Shown piece after piece: positions 11,483-23,961 of a stretch of DNA of 64,000 bases (within the stretch, counting starts at the first letter, position 1; each line of letters begins with the position of its first letter). Location: assembly GCF_019059575.1 (NCBI RefSeq), contig NW_024881854.1:248001-312000 (forward strand), given 5' to 3'. Under the pieces are notes generated by a model that was given only the letters and a program-made list of their open reading frames with translations, made no database searches and was not told the origin of the DNA. Source of the DNA: Amphibalanus amphitrite. Its lineage: Eukaryota > Arthropoda > Thecostraca > Balanomorpha > Balanidae. The position numbers and the translations under genes are program-made.

Positions 11483-13857
11483 TTAGCCTTCGCCCCAGTG
11501 GGGGGGGGGGGGGGCATATGTTACCACCCTGTCGCGTTTTTTGCGATTGAATAAAAAACCACCACTTGGGGTAGCTTTTGGTACATCAATTTCGGACAAT
11601 GTGTGAAATTTTTGACCCCAGCTCATGTCAGGTCAGGTCACCAGGTGAAGTTAACTGACCAAGCCTAAAAATAAAATTTGCAATCATGTCCAGCCTGCAG
11701 TGTTTGTCAGAAAGGTTTTAAACATGGTGGATTGCATGCTGTTATGGGCGCCTACAATTTGTATGTCTCGGATTTTTTATATCCGTGACCTAAGGTCAGG
11801 TCAGTGGCGTGACCTTTCCATTACAAGTCAATGGAGAAAAATAAAAATGCCTCTAGATCCGTGTGTACGCATAGGAACAGTCCAAATATTTCAGAATCAC
11901 AATGATTTGGACCACCCGTGATGACTAAGGTGTCATTTTTGCTGACAGCCTCTAGAAAGGTCATCCGAGGTCATTTGAGGCTACAAACAAATTTTTGCCA
12001 ATAACTCGCGAAGGAAAAGAGATAGAACGCTGGGGATGGTCTCATTGTGTTTGTCTTGCCGAGACGCATCGACTGATATGCAACATGACCTTTTCCGGTC
12101 AGGTCATGACCTTGACCTGAGGTCAAATTTTCAAGTTGACCTTTCAAGGTCAAATTATAGTTCATTCGACGCGTCTCAGCGAAAGGAACACGATTCTGGC
12201 AATCGAAATGTCGTGCATTTTTGTTGTCGAAAGTTAGTGTCGAAAAACACTTCGTAAAAACAGCTATTTTTGTTTTTGTTTTTTGAGTTTTTGCCCACTG
12301 GAGGCTAAACCGTTAACCTGAGGTCAATTTTGATAATAACCTTTTCAAAAGAAAAGTTCAAGAGCTATCGATTGCTTTTCCATACGTTTTTCTAGCTACC
12401 ATAGTTCCTGAGGTAACGGCATGTTTTTTGAAAAATATTATGACCATTGGCAAATTTTGACCTTTGATGACCTCTGGTGACCCCAATATTGCTCTAAGAT
12501 GAAAAATGACTGAAATACTTTCAAACGTACGCCATTAACCCGGCAGGCGATGGGCCTACCAGCCACCTTCCGCGCGGTGGGGGGGGGGGGCACTTTTTTG
12601 TCCCCCCCCCGTATCTCCGAAACTACTGGACGGATCCGGAAAATTCAAACGGCGTTCGATAGCCCTGTCAAATTTGTCGAGAGAAACCAAATTTCATTGA
12701 CCTCAGAGTCACCGATGACGTCACAGGTCAGGTCAAAGATAAAATGTTTCACCGTTCACGGGGCTTCTAGGGAAAGCGCTATAACACCGAGTAAAACGCA
12801 TTTTGTCGAAAATCAGCGATAAGGCGTCAGTTGTCTAGTACATATGTTGCTATTAGAGGTCACTGGTCATACCAGGTCAGGTCACAGGTCAGGTCACCAA
12901 AGGTCACCAAGGGTCACCACATGAGCCCAACTTTACTAAGGTTATGTGATGCATGTTTTATGGCCAGTTTCTCATTTCCAACTCAATGGTGTTGGTTATA
13001 AGACCATCAGGTACGGTTTAGGTCACTTTCTGGTGGAGGTCAGGTCAAGGTCAGGTCAAAAAGGTCAAATTTCAAAGTTGATATTTTTGCATAAAATGGG
13101 TATCGATTCGATGCAGCTCGTCACGGGGAGTCTAATGATGGTCTTTGTTTTGCGCTACGAGGTCTAGAATTGCTAAAAATTGAGTTTGAAACTTGACGTC
13201 ATCAATTTTGAACAGTTTTTTCGCTATAACTTGGCCAAAAAAAGAGCTATCGATCTCAAATTTGGTATGTAGATAGAAGGCTGTAGGGGCTATCACATGT
13301 ATTCCAGTTTTGTTCGAAATTCAAAAAACTTTTTGGATTTTTTGGCTATTATATTCAAAAAATCTATTTTTTGATTTTTGGGGGTCAAAATCCAAAAAAT
13401 TCGAAAAACCGAAATAGCAATTTGTAGCCCTTTTAATTTCACACCTTTTATAACTGACACATTTTCTGTATCTTTAAAGCTGTAGGCCTGATAGCTCTTC
13501 CCGCGAAACCTTTTTTTGGGTCGAAAATGGCAAAAATGACGTCACTCTGACGTCATTAGCGGCCAACCTATCATAGCCTTTGTAAAAATTTTTAGTCACC
13601 ATGTGCGCTAGCTGCTCCCGGGAGGGTACTGAAAGTTTGGTGACGATCGGCGCAGCGGTTCTCGAGATATATCGAAAAAACTAAAGGGGGGCAAAAAAAT
13701 GCCCCCCAACCGCCTGGAAGGTTAAGAGCTATCGAAAGCTTTTAACCGCGTCTTTCTAGCCCTCTTAGTTTTTGAGTTAGAGGTGGGTGGTAACATATGC
13801 CCCCCCCCCCCCCCACTAGGGCGAAGTTGGCTGAGACTGCCACTGGGGCGCGTGTAA
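11483..13857. mobile_element. Family F TTAA element (reverse), interrupted by a family G element
   Basis: The left end is TTAGCCTTCGCCCCAGTGGG and the right end is GCCACTGGGGCGCGTGTAA, both degraded from TTAA. Both carry the poly-G block next to CATATGTTACCACCC that marks family F (17949 and 25103). Subtracting the nested element leaves about 1188 bases, against 1183 and 1192 for the two intact F copies. It sits inside the older family A copy, which resumes after 13860. Confidence 0.65.
12535..13725. mobile_element. Family G TTAA element nested in family F
   Basis: TTAA at 12535-12538 and 13722-13725, 1191 bases. The left end is TTAACCCGGCAGGCG and the right is CGCCTGGAAGGTTAA. Poly-G/C blocks lie near both ends. 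The flanks join to give the uninterrupted F phrase ACGTACGC..TTAA..GAGCTATCG, which is present without insertion at about 18070 and 25225. No ORF of note. Confidence 0.7.
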
Positions 13858-13978
13858 AGTTAATGTGACATCGTTCGCGGCGTCAAAATAGCAGTTTTAA
13901 TTTTTCCCCATTGACTTAGGTATTGACATTGACTCAGCTAATGGTGAGGTCTTGTGACCGACCTGAACTCATGTGACC

Positions 13979-14994
13979 TTAACACGCGCACCGACGGGGG
14001 GCGGATATCCGCCCCCCTGAGGTTTTTCGCGAATAGCGGGAAAACCGCGGCGCGTAGCGCCGCGAAATTTAGTACGACTATTCTCTTATTAATTTTACAC
14101 ATGGTGTGCAATTTTGCACCTCCTAACTTTTAAGGTCAGGTCACCAGGTCACTTTGAATGACCCAACCTCAAGTCACTTTTTTGCAACTTTGTCACCGTG
14201 ACAGAGCTACAGTAGATGTCAGAGGCCTTTGAATGTCGCAGGATGTTATAAGGTTATTAGTATCTACAATTTGTATATCTCGGAATTTTTATATCGGTGA
14301 CCTAAGGTCAGGTCAATTTCGCGACCTCCCCATTATAAGTCAATGGGGGAAAAATCAACTCCCTGTTTTTACCACTAAAATGGGTCGGAATGGCCCCATA
14401 TACCATGCACGACTTCATATACGATCAACCTTCACTACCTTGAGGTCAGTTTTGCTGTTGGGCAGCTGTAAGGTCATGTGACGTCATCAAAGGTCACCAG
14501 CGGTTTTTTGCCAATAACTCCGTACAGGAACAAGATACAGCCGCGCGGATGGTCTCATTGTGTTCAGCTCGACAAGACGCATCGAATGACATACATGATG
14601 ACCTTGAGGTCACGTGACCTGAGGTCAACCTTTGACCTTGACCTTTCGAGGACAACATATATATCATTCGATGCGGATTGACGAGTGGATCACGATGATG
14701 CCATTAGTTTGTTCCTATCTTGTCTAATTCGAAAGTTATTCGAGAAAAACTCTATCCATATCTAGCGCCGCCATTTTGACTTTGACCCTTGTCACGTCAT
14801 CTTTGACCTGACCTGAAAATGACCTTTGTAAAAATTGTAAACCTTGTCCGTACGTACGTATCCGATGCCGTTTACCGCTTGTCGCTACTCGCTATCTTGC
14901 TTCGTTCTCGAGATCTCAGGGGGGGAGGGGGGCGGTCATCCGCCCCCCCCGTCGGTACGAAGTTGGCGCAGACCCCCGTCGGAGCGAGTGTTAA
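13979..14994. mobile_element. Family E TTAA element, complete
   Basis: TTAA at both ends (13979-13982, 14991-14994). The ends are TTAACACGCGCACCGACGGG against GTCGGAGCGAGTGTTAA, with hairpins around GGATATCC and GGTCATCC. The 1016 bases line up with copies at 36853, 46462 and 48002. It is inserted in the reverse family A copy, which continues on both sides. Confidence 0.75.
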
Positions 14995-15815
14995 AAAAAA
15001 AGATCCGATATACAGGATGTGAGACCTCTGGAGGATACTACATAGGTCCTGTAAGTTCCATCCCCCTGTGAAAGCTCCTCTGGCACTGAGAGCGTTGTGA
15101 AGTTGCGACATCTGACGACCGTGCAGAGGTTCAATTATGACGTCATAAGTCAGTGATCTGATGTGATCCGAAAATGCAGTTGGTGTCACAAAATGCGGCT
15201 TGGATCAAAGGTCACGTAACACAAGTTTCAGCTCTCTATCGCCCCGTTTTCGGCAAAAAAAAAACTATTAGTCGTTGGGTGCCGTCCCCCACCCACACAT
15301 TTTTATTATTAATGGCGTCACTTGGGTCATAAGGGTTTTTCGTAAATAAATCTCGGTCAAATGGACCTAGCGAGCCGGGAAAATCACCAATGGACTCAAT
15401 GGGGCACTGACCTGACCTTGACCCGAGGTGAGCACCTTAAATTGACCTTACCCGAACAAAAAGTATACCATTCGACCCGCCTGAGCGAGGCGAGCACGAT
15501 GATGCCAAAATCGCGGCTCTGCGACCGTTTTTTCGAAGTTGTTAACGAAAAACTGGTCCTGTGCCCGGGTCACTTGACCTGAGCTCAGAGGTCCCCGGTT
15601 CACCTGAGACCTTCCAGTCGATGTGCCTCGTAACGGCGCACACGTTCGTTCTTTCCGCGCCGCTCTAGCTCCATCAGCTTATCAGGGTCGAAACGGCGGG
15701 GGGGGGGGGTCGTAACACCGGCGGCCGGCGAATATGTAGGAATAACACCGGCCCTTCGGCCGGCGAAAATGTAGAAAACCAACACTCGCCGGACCTATAG
15801 GACTAGCGAGGGTTC
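14995..15815. repeat. Two family A fragments in opposite orientations
   Basis: Up to about 15265 the sequence is reverse family A (AGCTCTCTATCGCC, GTTGTGAAGTTGCGACATCTG). From about 15310 it is forward family A, from CAAATGGACCTAGCGAG to the right terminus near GACTAGCGAGGGTT. The head-to-head joint suggests recombination between two copies. Confidence 0.5.
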
Positions 15816-16642
15816 AGGGGCAAAACAGCCCCCCCCCCCTACGGGTGGCATTGTCCGGCGATAGCCCTACGGCCCACGGGCCACGGGGTGTGGGTTATAC
15901 GAATCATTTGGATAACCAGTGGCGCGGGAACTACTTTCAGACTGGGGGGGCACACTTTTTAACCCGCGCCCCGTTGGGCTCTGCCGAGCAACGCGCCCTG
16001 TTGGGGGGCATTTTGCCCCCCCCCCCCTAAGATCTCGAGAACCACGCAACCTAGCGACAAGCGGCAAACGGTGTTAGATAGCCCTATCAGGGAACTACCT
16101 TGTGACCCAATTTTATTGACCTAGGTCAAGCTGATGACGTCACAGGTCAGGTCAAAGGTCCAATTTTCACCGTTTACAGGCATTTCAAGAAATGCGTTGT
16201 AAAATCGAGTAAAATGCATTTCATTGAAAATCATCGATGGGGAAATGTTCTTCAAACACATATTTTGCTATTTGAGGTCACTGATACCAGGTCAGGTCAC
16301 AGAGGTCAGGTCACTGGGGGGTCACAATATGAAAGTGTCGTGTGATACATGTTTTATGGTTCATTTTACATGACAAATGCGATTATGTGGGTCAGGCAGC
16401 CTTTGGGGCCAGCTTAGGTCACGTTTTGGTCAAGGTCAGGTCAAGGTAAGGTCAAGGTAAGGTCAAGGTCAGGTCAAGGTCAGGTCAAATTAGGTCAAAT
16501 TTCAAAGCTGATATTTTTGCATAAAATGGGTATCGAATCGATGAGGCTCGTCACGGGGAGTTCAATGATGGTCTTTATTTTGCCGTAGGTATGTGGTCTA
16601 GAATCGCTAAAAATCGAGTTCAAAAATTTGACGTCATCATTT

Positions 16643-17686
16643 TTAACCCTCGCCCTGGCAGGGGGGGGGTCGATGCGACCCCCCCCTAAGGTTTTTCGGA
16701 GATAGCGTGAAAACGGCGGCGCGCAGCGCCGCCAAATTTGGCACAGCCTATGGGGCAACCTTTTTACATATGACCTGAAAATTTCAGGTCCGGGTGACCT
16801 TGGGTCAGGTCACCAGGTCAGAAAAACCGGTACAAGGTCATGGTCAAATTTCAATTTTCTTTTTGCACCTGTCCAACTCACAGTTTTGCACTGATTTCCT
16901 TCAAACTTTCAGGATGTGCTAAGTTCACCGAGTTGTATAGCATATAGTTCGGGTTTTTTGAGGTCACTGACCTGAGGTCAGTTAGAGGTCATTACGTCGT
17001 AATGTTAAGCCTATGGGAAAATACTAAATTCGGAAAATACTGGAGATATCCGCTTTGTTCTATCACTTTTGTGCTTTGAAACCACAGTACTGAACAGCAG
17101 GTCACTTGGTGTTTCTTTGTTTGGTGTACTTATCCATGGGTCAGGTCAAATGAGGTCAACTGAGGAAAAATGACGTTTTTGCCAATAACTTGACACATAA
17201 TGACGCTAGAGCTTAAAAAATGGTATCATTGTGTTCCTGGTGATCAGCCGAATCGAATAATATGCGATATGATGCAATTTGGTTAACTTTAACTTAATTT
17301 ATTAATTTAAGTTTACTTAAAATTTAAGAAAAACTTTAAGTACACTTAAGCAAGCTATAAAGTATATCATTCGACGCGCCTTGACGTGCTGAGTTCACTG
17401 GTGCTTTTCTTTTTGCTCTATCTTAATTAGATCAAAAGTTATAAGCGAAAAACTTTTGACCTGTTTTTAGCGAAATTTTTGCATTTATACCCCCCCAAAA
17501 CCCCCCTAAATATTGACCTAGAGCAACCAAATTTGCACAGGGCCGAGAACTCCAGAGGGCCCACCTACCTACCAAATTTGGTGTTTCTAGGTGCCATAGG
17601 AGCCAATCGCGAGGGGGGGGGGTCGCATCGACCCCCCCCCCTGCCAGGCCGTGTTATGAAAAATGCCCTGCCAGGGCGAGGGTTAA
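16643..17686. mobile_element. Family B TTAA element, complete, nested
   Basis: TTAACCCTCGCCCTGGCAGG at the left and CCTGCCAGGGCGAGGGTTAA at the right are exact inverted repeats over 20 bases. The hairpin loop GTCGATGCGAC lies at the left and GTCGCATCGAC at the right. The interior has a perfect AGGTCACTGACCT at 16961-16973. There is no coding frame. Confidence 0.8.
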
Positions 17687-17948
17687 CAGTTTTTTCGCTA
17701 TAACTTGGCCAAAAAACGAGATATCGATCTGAAATTTGGTATGTATATAGAAGAGCGCAGGGACTATCACATATATTCCGGTGTTTTCGAAATTCGGATT
17801 TTTTTTGATTTTTTTCATTTTTTTTTAATTTGAATTTCTTTTTGGTCAAAAACCCAAAATTTTGAAAATCAGAGATAGCAGTTTTGTAGCGCCGCTTTTT
17901 CTCTACTAGACCATATAAAGAACTTTGAAATTGCTTGATAACTGTAGA

Positions 17949-19131
17949 TTAACCCGCGCCCCAGTGGCGGTCTCGGCCAACTTCGCCCTAGTGAGGGGGG
18001 GCATATGTTACCACCCACCTCTAACTTAAAAACTAAGAGGGCTAGAAAGACGCGGTAAAAAGCAGTCGATAGCTCTCAATACGTACGTTTGAATGTATTT
18101 CGGTCATTTTTCACCTTAGAGCAATATTGGGGTCACCAGAGGTCATCAAAGGTCAAAATTTGCCAATTGTCATTATATTTTTCAGAAAACATGCCGCTAT
18201 CTCAGGAACTATGGTAGCTAGAAAAACGCATGGAAAAGCAATCGATAGATTTTGAACTTTTCTTTTGAAAAGGTCATTATCAATATTGTCGTCAGGTAAA
18301 CGGTTTAGCCTCCAGAGGGCAAAAACTCCAAAAATAGCTGTTTTTACGAAAAGTGTTTTTCGACAATAACTTTCGACTACAAAAAGCCACGACATTTCTA
18401 TCGCCAGAATCGTGTTCCCCTCACCGTGACGCGTCGAATGAACTATAATTTGACCTTGAAAGGTCAACTTAAAAATTTGACCTCTGGTCAAGGTCATGAC
18501 CTGACCGGAAAAGGTCATGTTGCATATCAGTCGATGCGTCTCAACAAGACAAACACAATGAGACCATCCCCAGCGTTATATCTCTTTCCAATCGCGAGTT
18601 ATTGGCAAAAAACTGTTTGTAGCCTCAAATGACCTCGGATGACCTTTCTAGAGGCTATCAGCAAAAATGACACCTTGGTCATCACGAGTGGACTAAATCA
18701 TTGTGATTCTGAAATATTTGGACTGTTCCTATGCGTACACACGGATCTAGAGGCATTTTCATTTTTCTCCATTGACTTGTAATGGAAAGGTCATGCCACT
18801 GACCTGACCTTGGGTCACGGATATAAAAAATCCGAGATATACAAATTGTAGGCTCCCATAACAGCATGCAATCCACCAAGTTTAAAACCTTTCTGACAAA
18901 CACTGCAGGCTGGACATGATTGCAAACTTTTTTTAAGGCTTGGTCAGTTAACTTGACCTGGTGACCTGACCTGACATGACCTGGAGTCAAAAATTTCACA
19001 CATTTTCCAAAATTGATGTACCAAAAGCTACCCCAAGCGGCGCGGCGCTACGCGCCGCGGTTTTTTATTCACACGCGAAAAACGCGACAGGGTGGTAACA
19101 TATGCCCCCCCCCCACTGGGGCGAAGGTTAA
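17949..19131. mobile_element. Family F TTAA element, complete, nested
   Basis: Starts TTAACCCGCGCCCCAGTGGC and ends CCCACTGGGGCGAAGGTTAA. 1183 bases. The central inverted repeat with GACGCGTCGAATGAAC and CATATCAGTCGATGCGTC surrounds a TGACCT/AGGTCA cluster at about 18420-18545. It is nearly the same as 25103-26294. Confidence 0.8.
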
Positions 19132-19364
19132 GTGAGCGTTTCAAGATTGGATGTTTTTTGCTCATTTTTGCTCGAACATGACCTCAGTTTAACCTCAATA
19201 ACTCCTGACCTAAGGTGACCTAAGACTTGAAATTTGGTGTGAAGGTGTTAAATTGATGCCCGGGAAGGTACTAAAAATTTAGCGGCACTGCGCGCCGCCG
19301 TTTTCTTGCTATTCAGGAAAAATAACAGGGGGGGCCAAAATGCCCCCCCCCAACGGGGCGCGGG

Positions 19365-20545
19365 TTAACCCGCGCCCCGCTGGGGGGGGCAGAATCTGCC
19401 CCCCCTCCCGTTTTTCGCAAAAAACTTCTAAACACGTTACGCCAGCGACGTCAAACTTTCAGTACCTTATCATACATCAATTTGACACGTTCCCTGAAAA
19501 TTTGAGCGAAATCCGTCGGAAAATTTTTGAGAAATTGACGTTTTAGTGACGTCATGTTCGCCATTTTCGCCTAAAAAATGGCAAAATTTCAAACGCCGCT
19601 AACTTCTTCATTTTTAAAGGAATCAAGACGTAACAAAAAAGTTATACGTGATTCTACTTTGTCTATCAAATGGCTATCTCGGTTTTTTGAAAATTTTGGA
19701 TTTTGGCCAAAATTTTTCCAAAAAACTGACTTTTTTTTGGAAAATATTTATAAAATCCAAAATTCTGAGTTTATCGAAAAAAAACGGAATATATGTCAAA
19801 GAAGTGGTCTATGTGCACCTACATACCAATTTTTAGAAGAATCGGTTCAAAAATGTGGGAGTTATTCAAAATTTTATGACGACACGACACACAAAAATTT
19901 TGAAAAATGATTTTTTTGGAAGTTCTAGACCTCGCACGGAAATAAAAATAGCACCATTCGATTCGCCGTGAAAAACTGCATCGGATAGACACCTTTTTAG
20001 GCCTTAACAACCAACTTCAAAATTTGACCTCACTTGACCTGACCTTGACCTGACCTCGACCTGAAATTCATCCAGAGGTGGTCCATATCACTTATTGAGT
20101 GTGCCTATTGAATTCCATGAGTAAAATGACCCATAAAACATGTGTCGCACATGCCCTTTTCTATATTTTGTTTTTGGTGACCTGACCTGACCTGACCTGA
20201 CCTTGACCTTGACCTTTGAATGACATTGTGTGCAACGAATATTGTCTTGGTAGTCTAAGAACACGTTTTGGGCAATCAGTCTCAGTCCATTCTTCGGCTA
20301 CTACGGTGCAAGGCCGATACTGTAGAAACTTGCATTTTGTACCCTTGACCTGACCTTGACCTGACCTCTGACCTACTTAAGCAAAAAAATTTGGGCTCTT
20401 AAGATCCGCCTTGTTGAGAGCTTTCGATTGCCGTTTTCCCCGTCTTTCTACGACCATCGGTTCGGAAGTTAGACAGGGGGGCAGAATCTGCCCCCCCCCC
20501 CAGCAGGGCGCGTATGGCTGAATAGCCCAGCGGGGCGCGGGTTAA
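19365..20545. mobile_element. Family H TTAA element
   Basis: TTAACCCGCGCCCCGCTGGG at the left and CCCAGCGGGGCGCGGGTTAA at the right are perfectly inverted. Both subterminal blocks read GGCAGAATCTGCC between G and C runs. 1181 bases, sharing its first TTAA with the preceding element. The interior has the usual TGACCT repeats (for example 20175-20215). Confidence 0.8.
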
Positions 20546-21601
20546 TAGAGGTCAACCTAGGGTGCCCCGAAATCTAGTTTTCTCATCGTTTTTTTGGCTT
20601 CTTATTTCTCATCCCTTGACCCTTTCAACAAAAAAAGAACACATTTGCATACAAAGTGCGATATTCCGTCTCAAAGTTGTGGGGGCACCGCGGCACCGCC
20701 CCCACGCCCCCAGAATTGTGGGGGCAAGCTGCCCCACTGCCCCCCCACACTGCGCGGGTTTCCACGCCTATGTAGATAGCTTACCCTCTGTCATGACGAA
20801 ATATAAGTCTTGCTTTTTTGTAATAAAAAGTACCTACTTGCACAAGCGGTCACTATGGCAACAGAATCTAAGGCGAAAAATAAAAAAATAACACAAAATG
20901 CAATAACACATTAAGATAAGAACAATTGTGTCACTCATATTCCATGAAACTTACACCTATACCTAATTTATTATTATTACTAGGGATGAATGAAGCTATA
21001 CCTATAATATTTTCGAGTATTTACTTTACTGTTTACGTATGTCGTAGGTATCGTGACCGAGTTGTGTCCCAAATTCCTGAAGGCCGTCTTTCTGATCTTC
21101 GCTCTCAATCACGTTCACATCTTCTCATACCTATTTAGAGCTGATGCCACATGAACACACAAGAATCCGTTTTCGCCGGCATTTCCATCTGCTCCCTCCC
21201 TCCGCTCCCCGATACAAGCCGTTGCCAGGCAACCGTTGCCATGACAGCCAATCTGGGCATTCCAATTGGCCGAGTTTCCCGCCATACCGGGATCCAAGAT
21301 TGTGAAGGATGCACAGTTCACAGTTCGCATGTCGCATTGGCCTGGGGGGGGGGGGGGGACTTCCCTTTTCGTTGATTCACTATCCACCCACAAAAATGCC
21401 TGTTTTTTGTTATATGGTGAGCTTGAGTGGGGTTAACCCGACCCCCGTATGGCCGTCAACCGACCCTGCCACCCGTGCCCCACACCCCCTCCCAAAGATC
21501 TCGGAAAGTTACCGACCGATTTTCGAATTTCAAACGACATTCGATAGCTTATTTGTTTATTTGTTTATTTATTTCATAACAACCACAGGCCGAGGCCCAC
21601 A
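20546..21601. other. Spacer with a partial TTAA-element end
   Basis: Holds a small GC-rich repeat of GTGGGGGCA phrases at 20680-20755. At about 21433-21560 there is a fragment starting GTTAACCCGACCCCC followed by the subterminal phrase GATCTCGGAAAGTTACCG. No gene recognised. Confidence 0.4.
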
Positions 21602-22806
21602 TTAACCCGGCCGGGCCCGGGGGGTAATCCCAACCACCGCAGCCCGGGGGGGGCGTTTTTCGCCCCCCTGCCTAACTCCGTAAATAAGGGAGCTACGGAA
21701 ACAAAAGCGATACCAAACGAAAGGTCCTTACGAGACGATTCTAAAGCACCTAAAATTTTTGACCTCAGGTCAATTTTCAAGGTCAGAGGTCAAGGTCAAA
21801 GGCAAAAACCGGCACATGTGTAGTGATCTCAAAGTAAGCCTTCTAGAGGACGGCAGGCGGCATCAAACCAGCAAAATTGGGTGTAAAACGAAAGAAGAGA
21901 ATCTGAGACAATGCCATCGTAGAGGATTCCGAAAATGTGCTCAAAATTAAAGGTCAAGGTCAAGGTCACGCTCAAAATTGACCTCAAACTTGGCACTTTT
22001 TCGCACATCTTGCATGCTAACTTTCAAGATGTTTTAAAATGTTTTGAGGCTTATCAGTTCCCTATTTGTGGTTCCTCTTACGATACAAGGCTGCTCAAAG
22101 GTCAAGGTCACTGAAGAGTATCCCTGCTAGAGGCTTTTTCACTAATTCAAGTTAGTAATAATAAATAAGACAATTTTGCCATCCGGAAGCTCTAAATGAA
22201 GGCTTAGGGGAAAATAGATGCCAGATTCGTGATCAGCGGGTACAAATCCATCATAAACGACCTTTCATGCGTCAAGGTCAACCAGAGGTCATTCGAGGTC
22301 ACATGAGGTCAACATAAAACTTGACCTTTTCCGAACAAAATATATATCATTCGACGCGGCTTGACAAGGTGAATGCGATGGTACCACTGCCGTAGCTCTA
22401 GGACCATTTTTGTCGAAGTTATTTGCGAAAAACTAAAACCACATTCGGGGTCGTTGACCTGACCTCTGACCTCAGGTCACCAAAACTATTTTTCTATTTT
22501 TCTCTAGGTCAAACGCTACACAACCGTACTCGTAATTTGTCTTTATCTCTAAAACTCTATTTTTAGCAGCTATTTGAAGTTTGCGTCTGTGACGCCGAAG
22601 TTTGCCGTGCAGGGGTCTAGAAAAATGGACCTTGTGACGTCATCAAGGGGGCTAGGTCCAATTTTTTTACTTCAGAAGATGTCAAATTGATGGGACAAAA
22701 GGTACTGAAAGTTTCGCTTTCCTATCCCTAAGCGTTCGGGAGCTATCGCAAATATTCGCCAGGGGGGGGGGCGAAAAACGCCCCCCCCCCGGGCCCGCGA
22801 GGGTTA
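21602..22806. mobile_element. Family I TTAA element
   Basis: The left end is TTAACCCGGCCGGGCCCGGG and the right is CCCGGGCCCGCGAGGGTTAG, where the last TTAA has decayed to TTAG. The hairpins are around GGCGTTTTTCGCC and GGCGAAAAACGCC. The interior carries ATATATCATTCGACGCGGC from the shared central motif at about 22344. Confidence 0.65.
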
Positions 22807-23098
22807 GGCTGCAGTCGCAATAAAATCTAATTTCCCATCCCACCCCCTCAGGCATTCAACCCGCACTGCCGTCCCCCTACACACATACAATCCCCTCCCA
22901 GCATACATACACATACACCAGACGCGATCACAGAAAGTAAGTAGCAAAGAGTGCTGGCTGACATCAGTCGATATCACTCATTAAAAGTGCCCTGACTACT
23001 CGCAAAGCGGAGCATGGTAGTGCTCTCCAATGACATGACGGCCCTGTAGGTCGTAGCCCCAGCGGAGAACTACCTTGTGACCAAATTTCATTCACCGT
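22807..23098. other. Spacer with family G remnant
   Basis: The last 60 bases (GAGAACTACCTTGTGACC) match the family G interior at about 16090. The rest is unassigned AT-rich sequence. Confidence 0.4.
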
Positions 23099-23961
23099 TT
23101 AACACGCGCAGTGGAAGGGTTGCGAGTACTACGCCCAGTGGAAGGGGGGGGGCGGATGTCGCCCCCCCCTAAGATCTCAGCTCCCACTGGAGCTAGAAAG
23201 ACGAAATTTGGAGGGTAGGTGGGGGCCATGGGGAACTCTGTTGTGTGTGAATTTCATGACCCTAGGTCAATATCTTCAAGGTCAAATGAGGTCAAATGTG
23301 GTCAAATCTGCCATATTAGCGACTTTTTTGCGTTTACACGCCGATAACTCAAAAAGTTACCGGCCGATTTTTTTAAATCTTTCACTATACGAAAGAACAA
23401 ACATTTGTGAGTAAGTATGGTGACTTTCTAGATAATCCAACAATAAATATGGCAGTTAGAAGCCTGCTAAGGGTAAGATATCGCCGGCTGAAGCGGCATC
23501 GGCCGACGCGGGAAACGCGGCAATCACAATTTTGTGTTTACACACTCATAACTCAAGTTGTTACCGGCCGATTTTCAAAATTCTTTGACCATATGATTGC
23601 CTGTACATTTCTCAGTCTTCTCACCGAATTTGACGCGAATCTAATATAATCAGCGGTAAGGAGCGCGATGTAAAGACGGAACCGTCCCGCCCCGGCACAG
23701 TCTACAATTCAGGCGGCGCGTAACGGCTAGCGCCGGCCGCCGCGCCGCCGCGCCGCCGCGGCGGCAGGATGTTTGACTTTACACCGCTATTACTAGAAAA
23801 GTTGTGAACCGATTTTCTTACGTCTTGCACGAGAAGATCCGCAATTCAATTCTGGACAGGTAGCCGAAATTTCACATTGATATTCTGCTTGCGGCGCGAG
23901 TTATTGGCGAAAAACAGGAGGGGTGGGCGAAATCCGCCCCCCCTTCCACTGCGCGTGTTAA
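23099..23961. mobile_element. Family J TTAA element, short
   Basis: TTAACACGCGCAGTGGAAG at 23099 and its exact complement at 23943-23961. 863 bases. Inside are three spaced copies of a phrase like ACTCATAACTCAAGTTGTTACCGGCCGATTTT, each read as its own line without AGGTCA clusters, so the interior differs from the other families. An internal direct end remnant sits at about 23120-23150. Confidence 0.7.

Larger units (their letters stand above)
15959..19368. mobile_element. Family G-like TTAA element containing two nested elements
   Basis: Ends TTAACCCGCGCCCCGTTGGG at 15959 and CCAACGGGGCGCGGGTTAA at 19365-19368 are inverted. It carries a family B element at 16643-17686 and a family F element at 17949-19131. 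Removing both, and one TTAA each, leaves 1191 bases, the same length as the uninterrupted family G copy at 12535-13725. Shared interior phrases such as TTGCATAAAATGGGTATCGA and CGCTATAACTTGGCCAAAAA occur on either side of the insertions. Confidence 0.75.

Noticed and set aside
15361-15582. Short ORFs inside TTAA elements here and elsewhere (for example 36356, 37353, 47490, 62371)
   Set aside because: They recur because the elements recur, they are broken differently in each copy, and they encode translated AGGTCA clusters.
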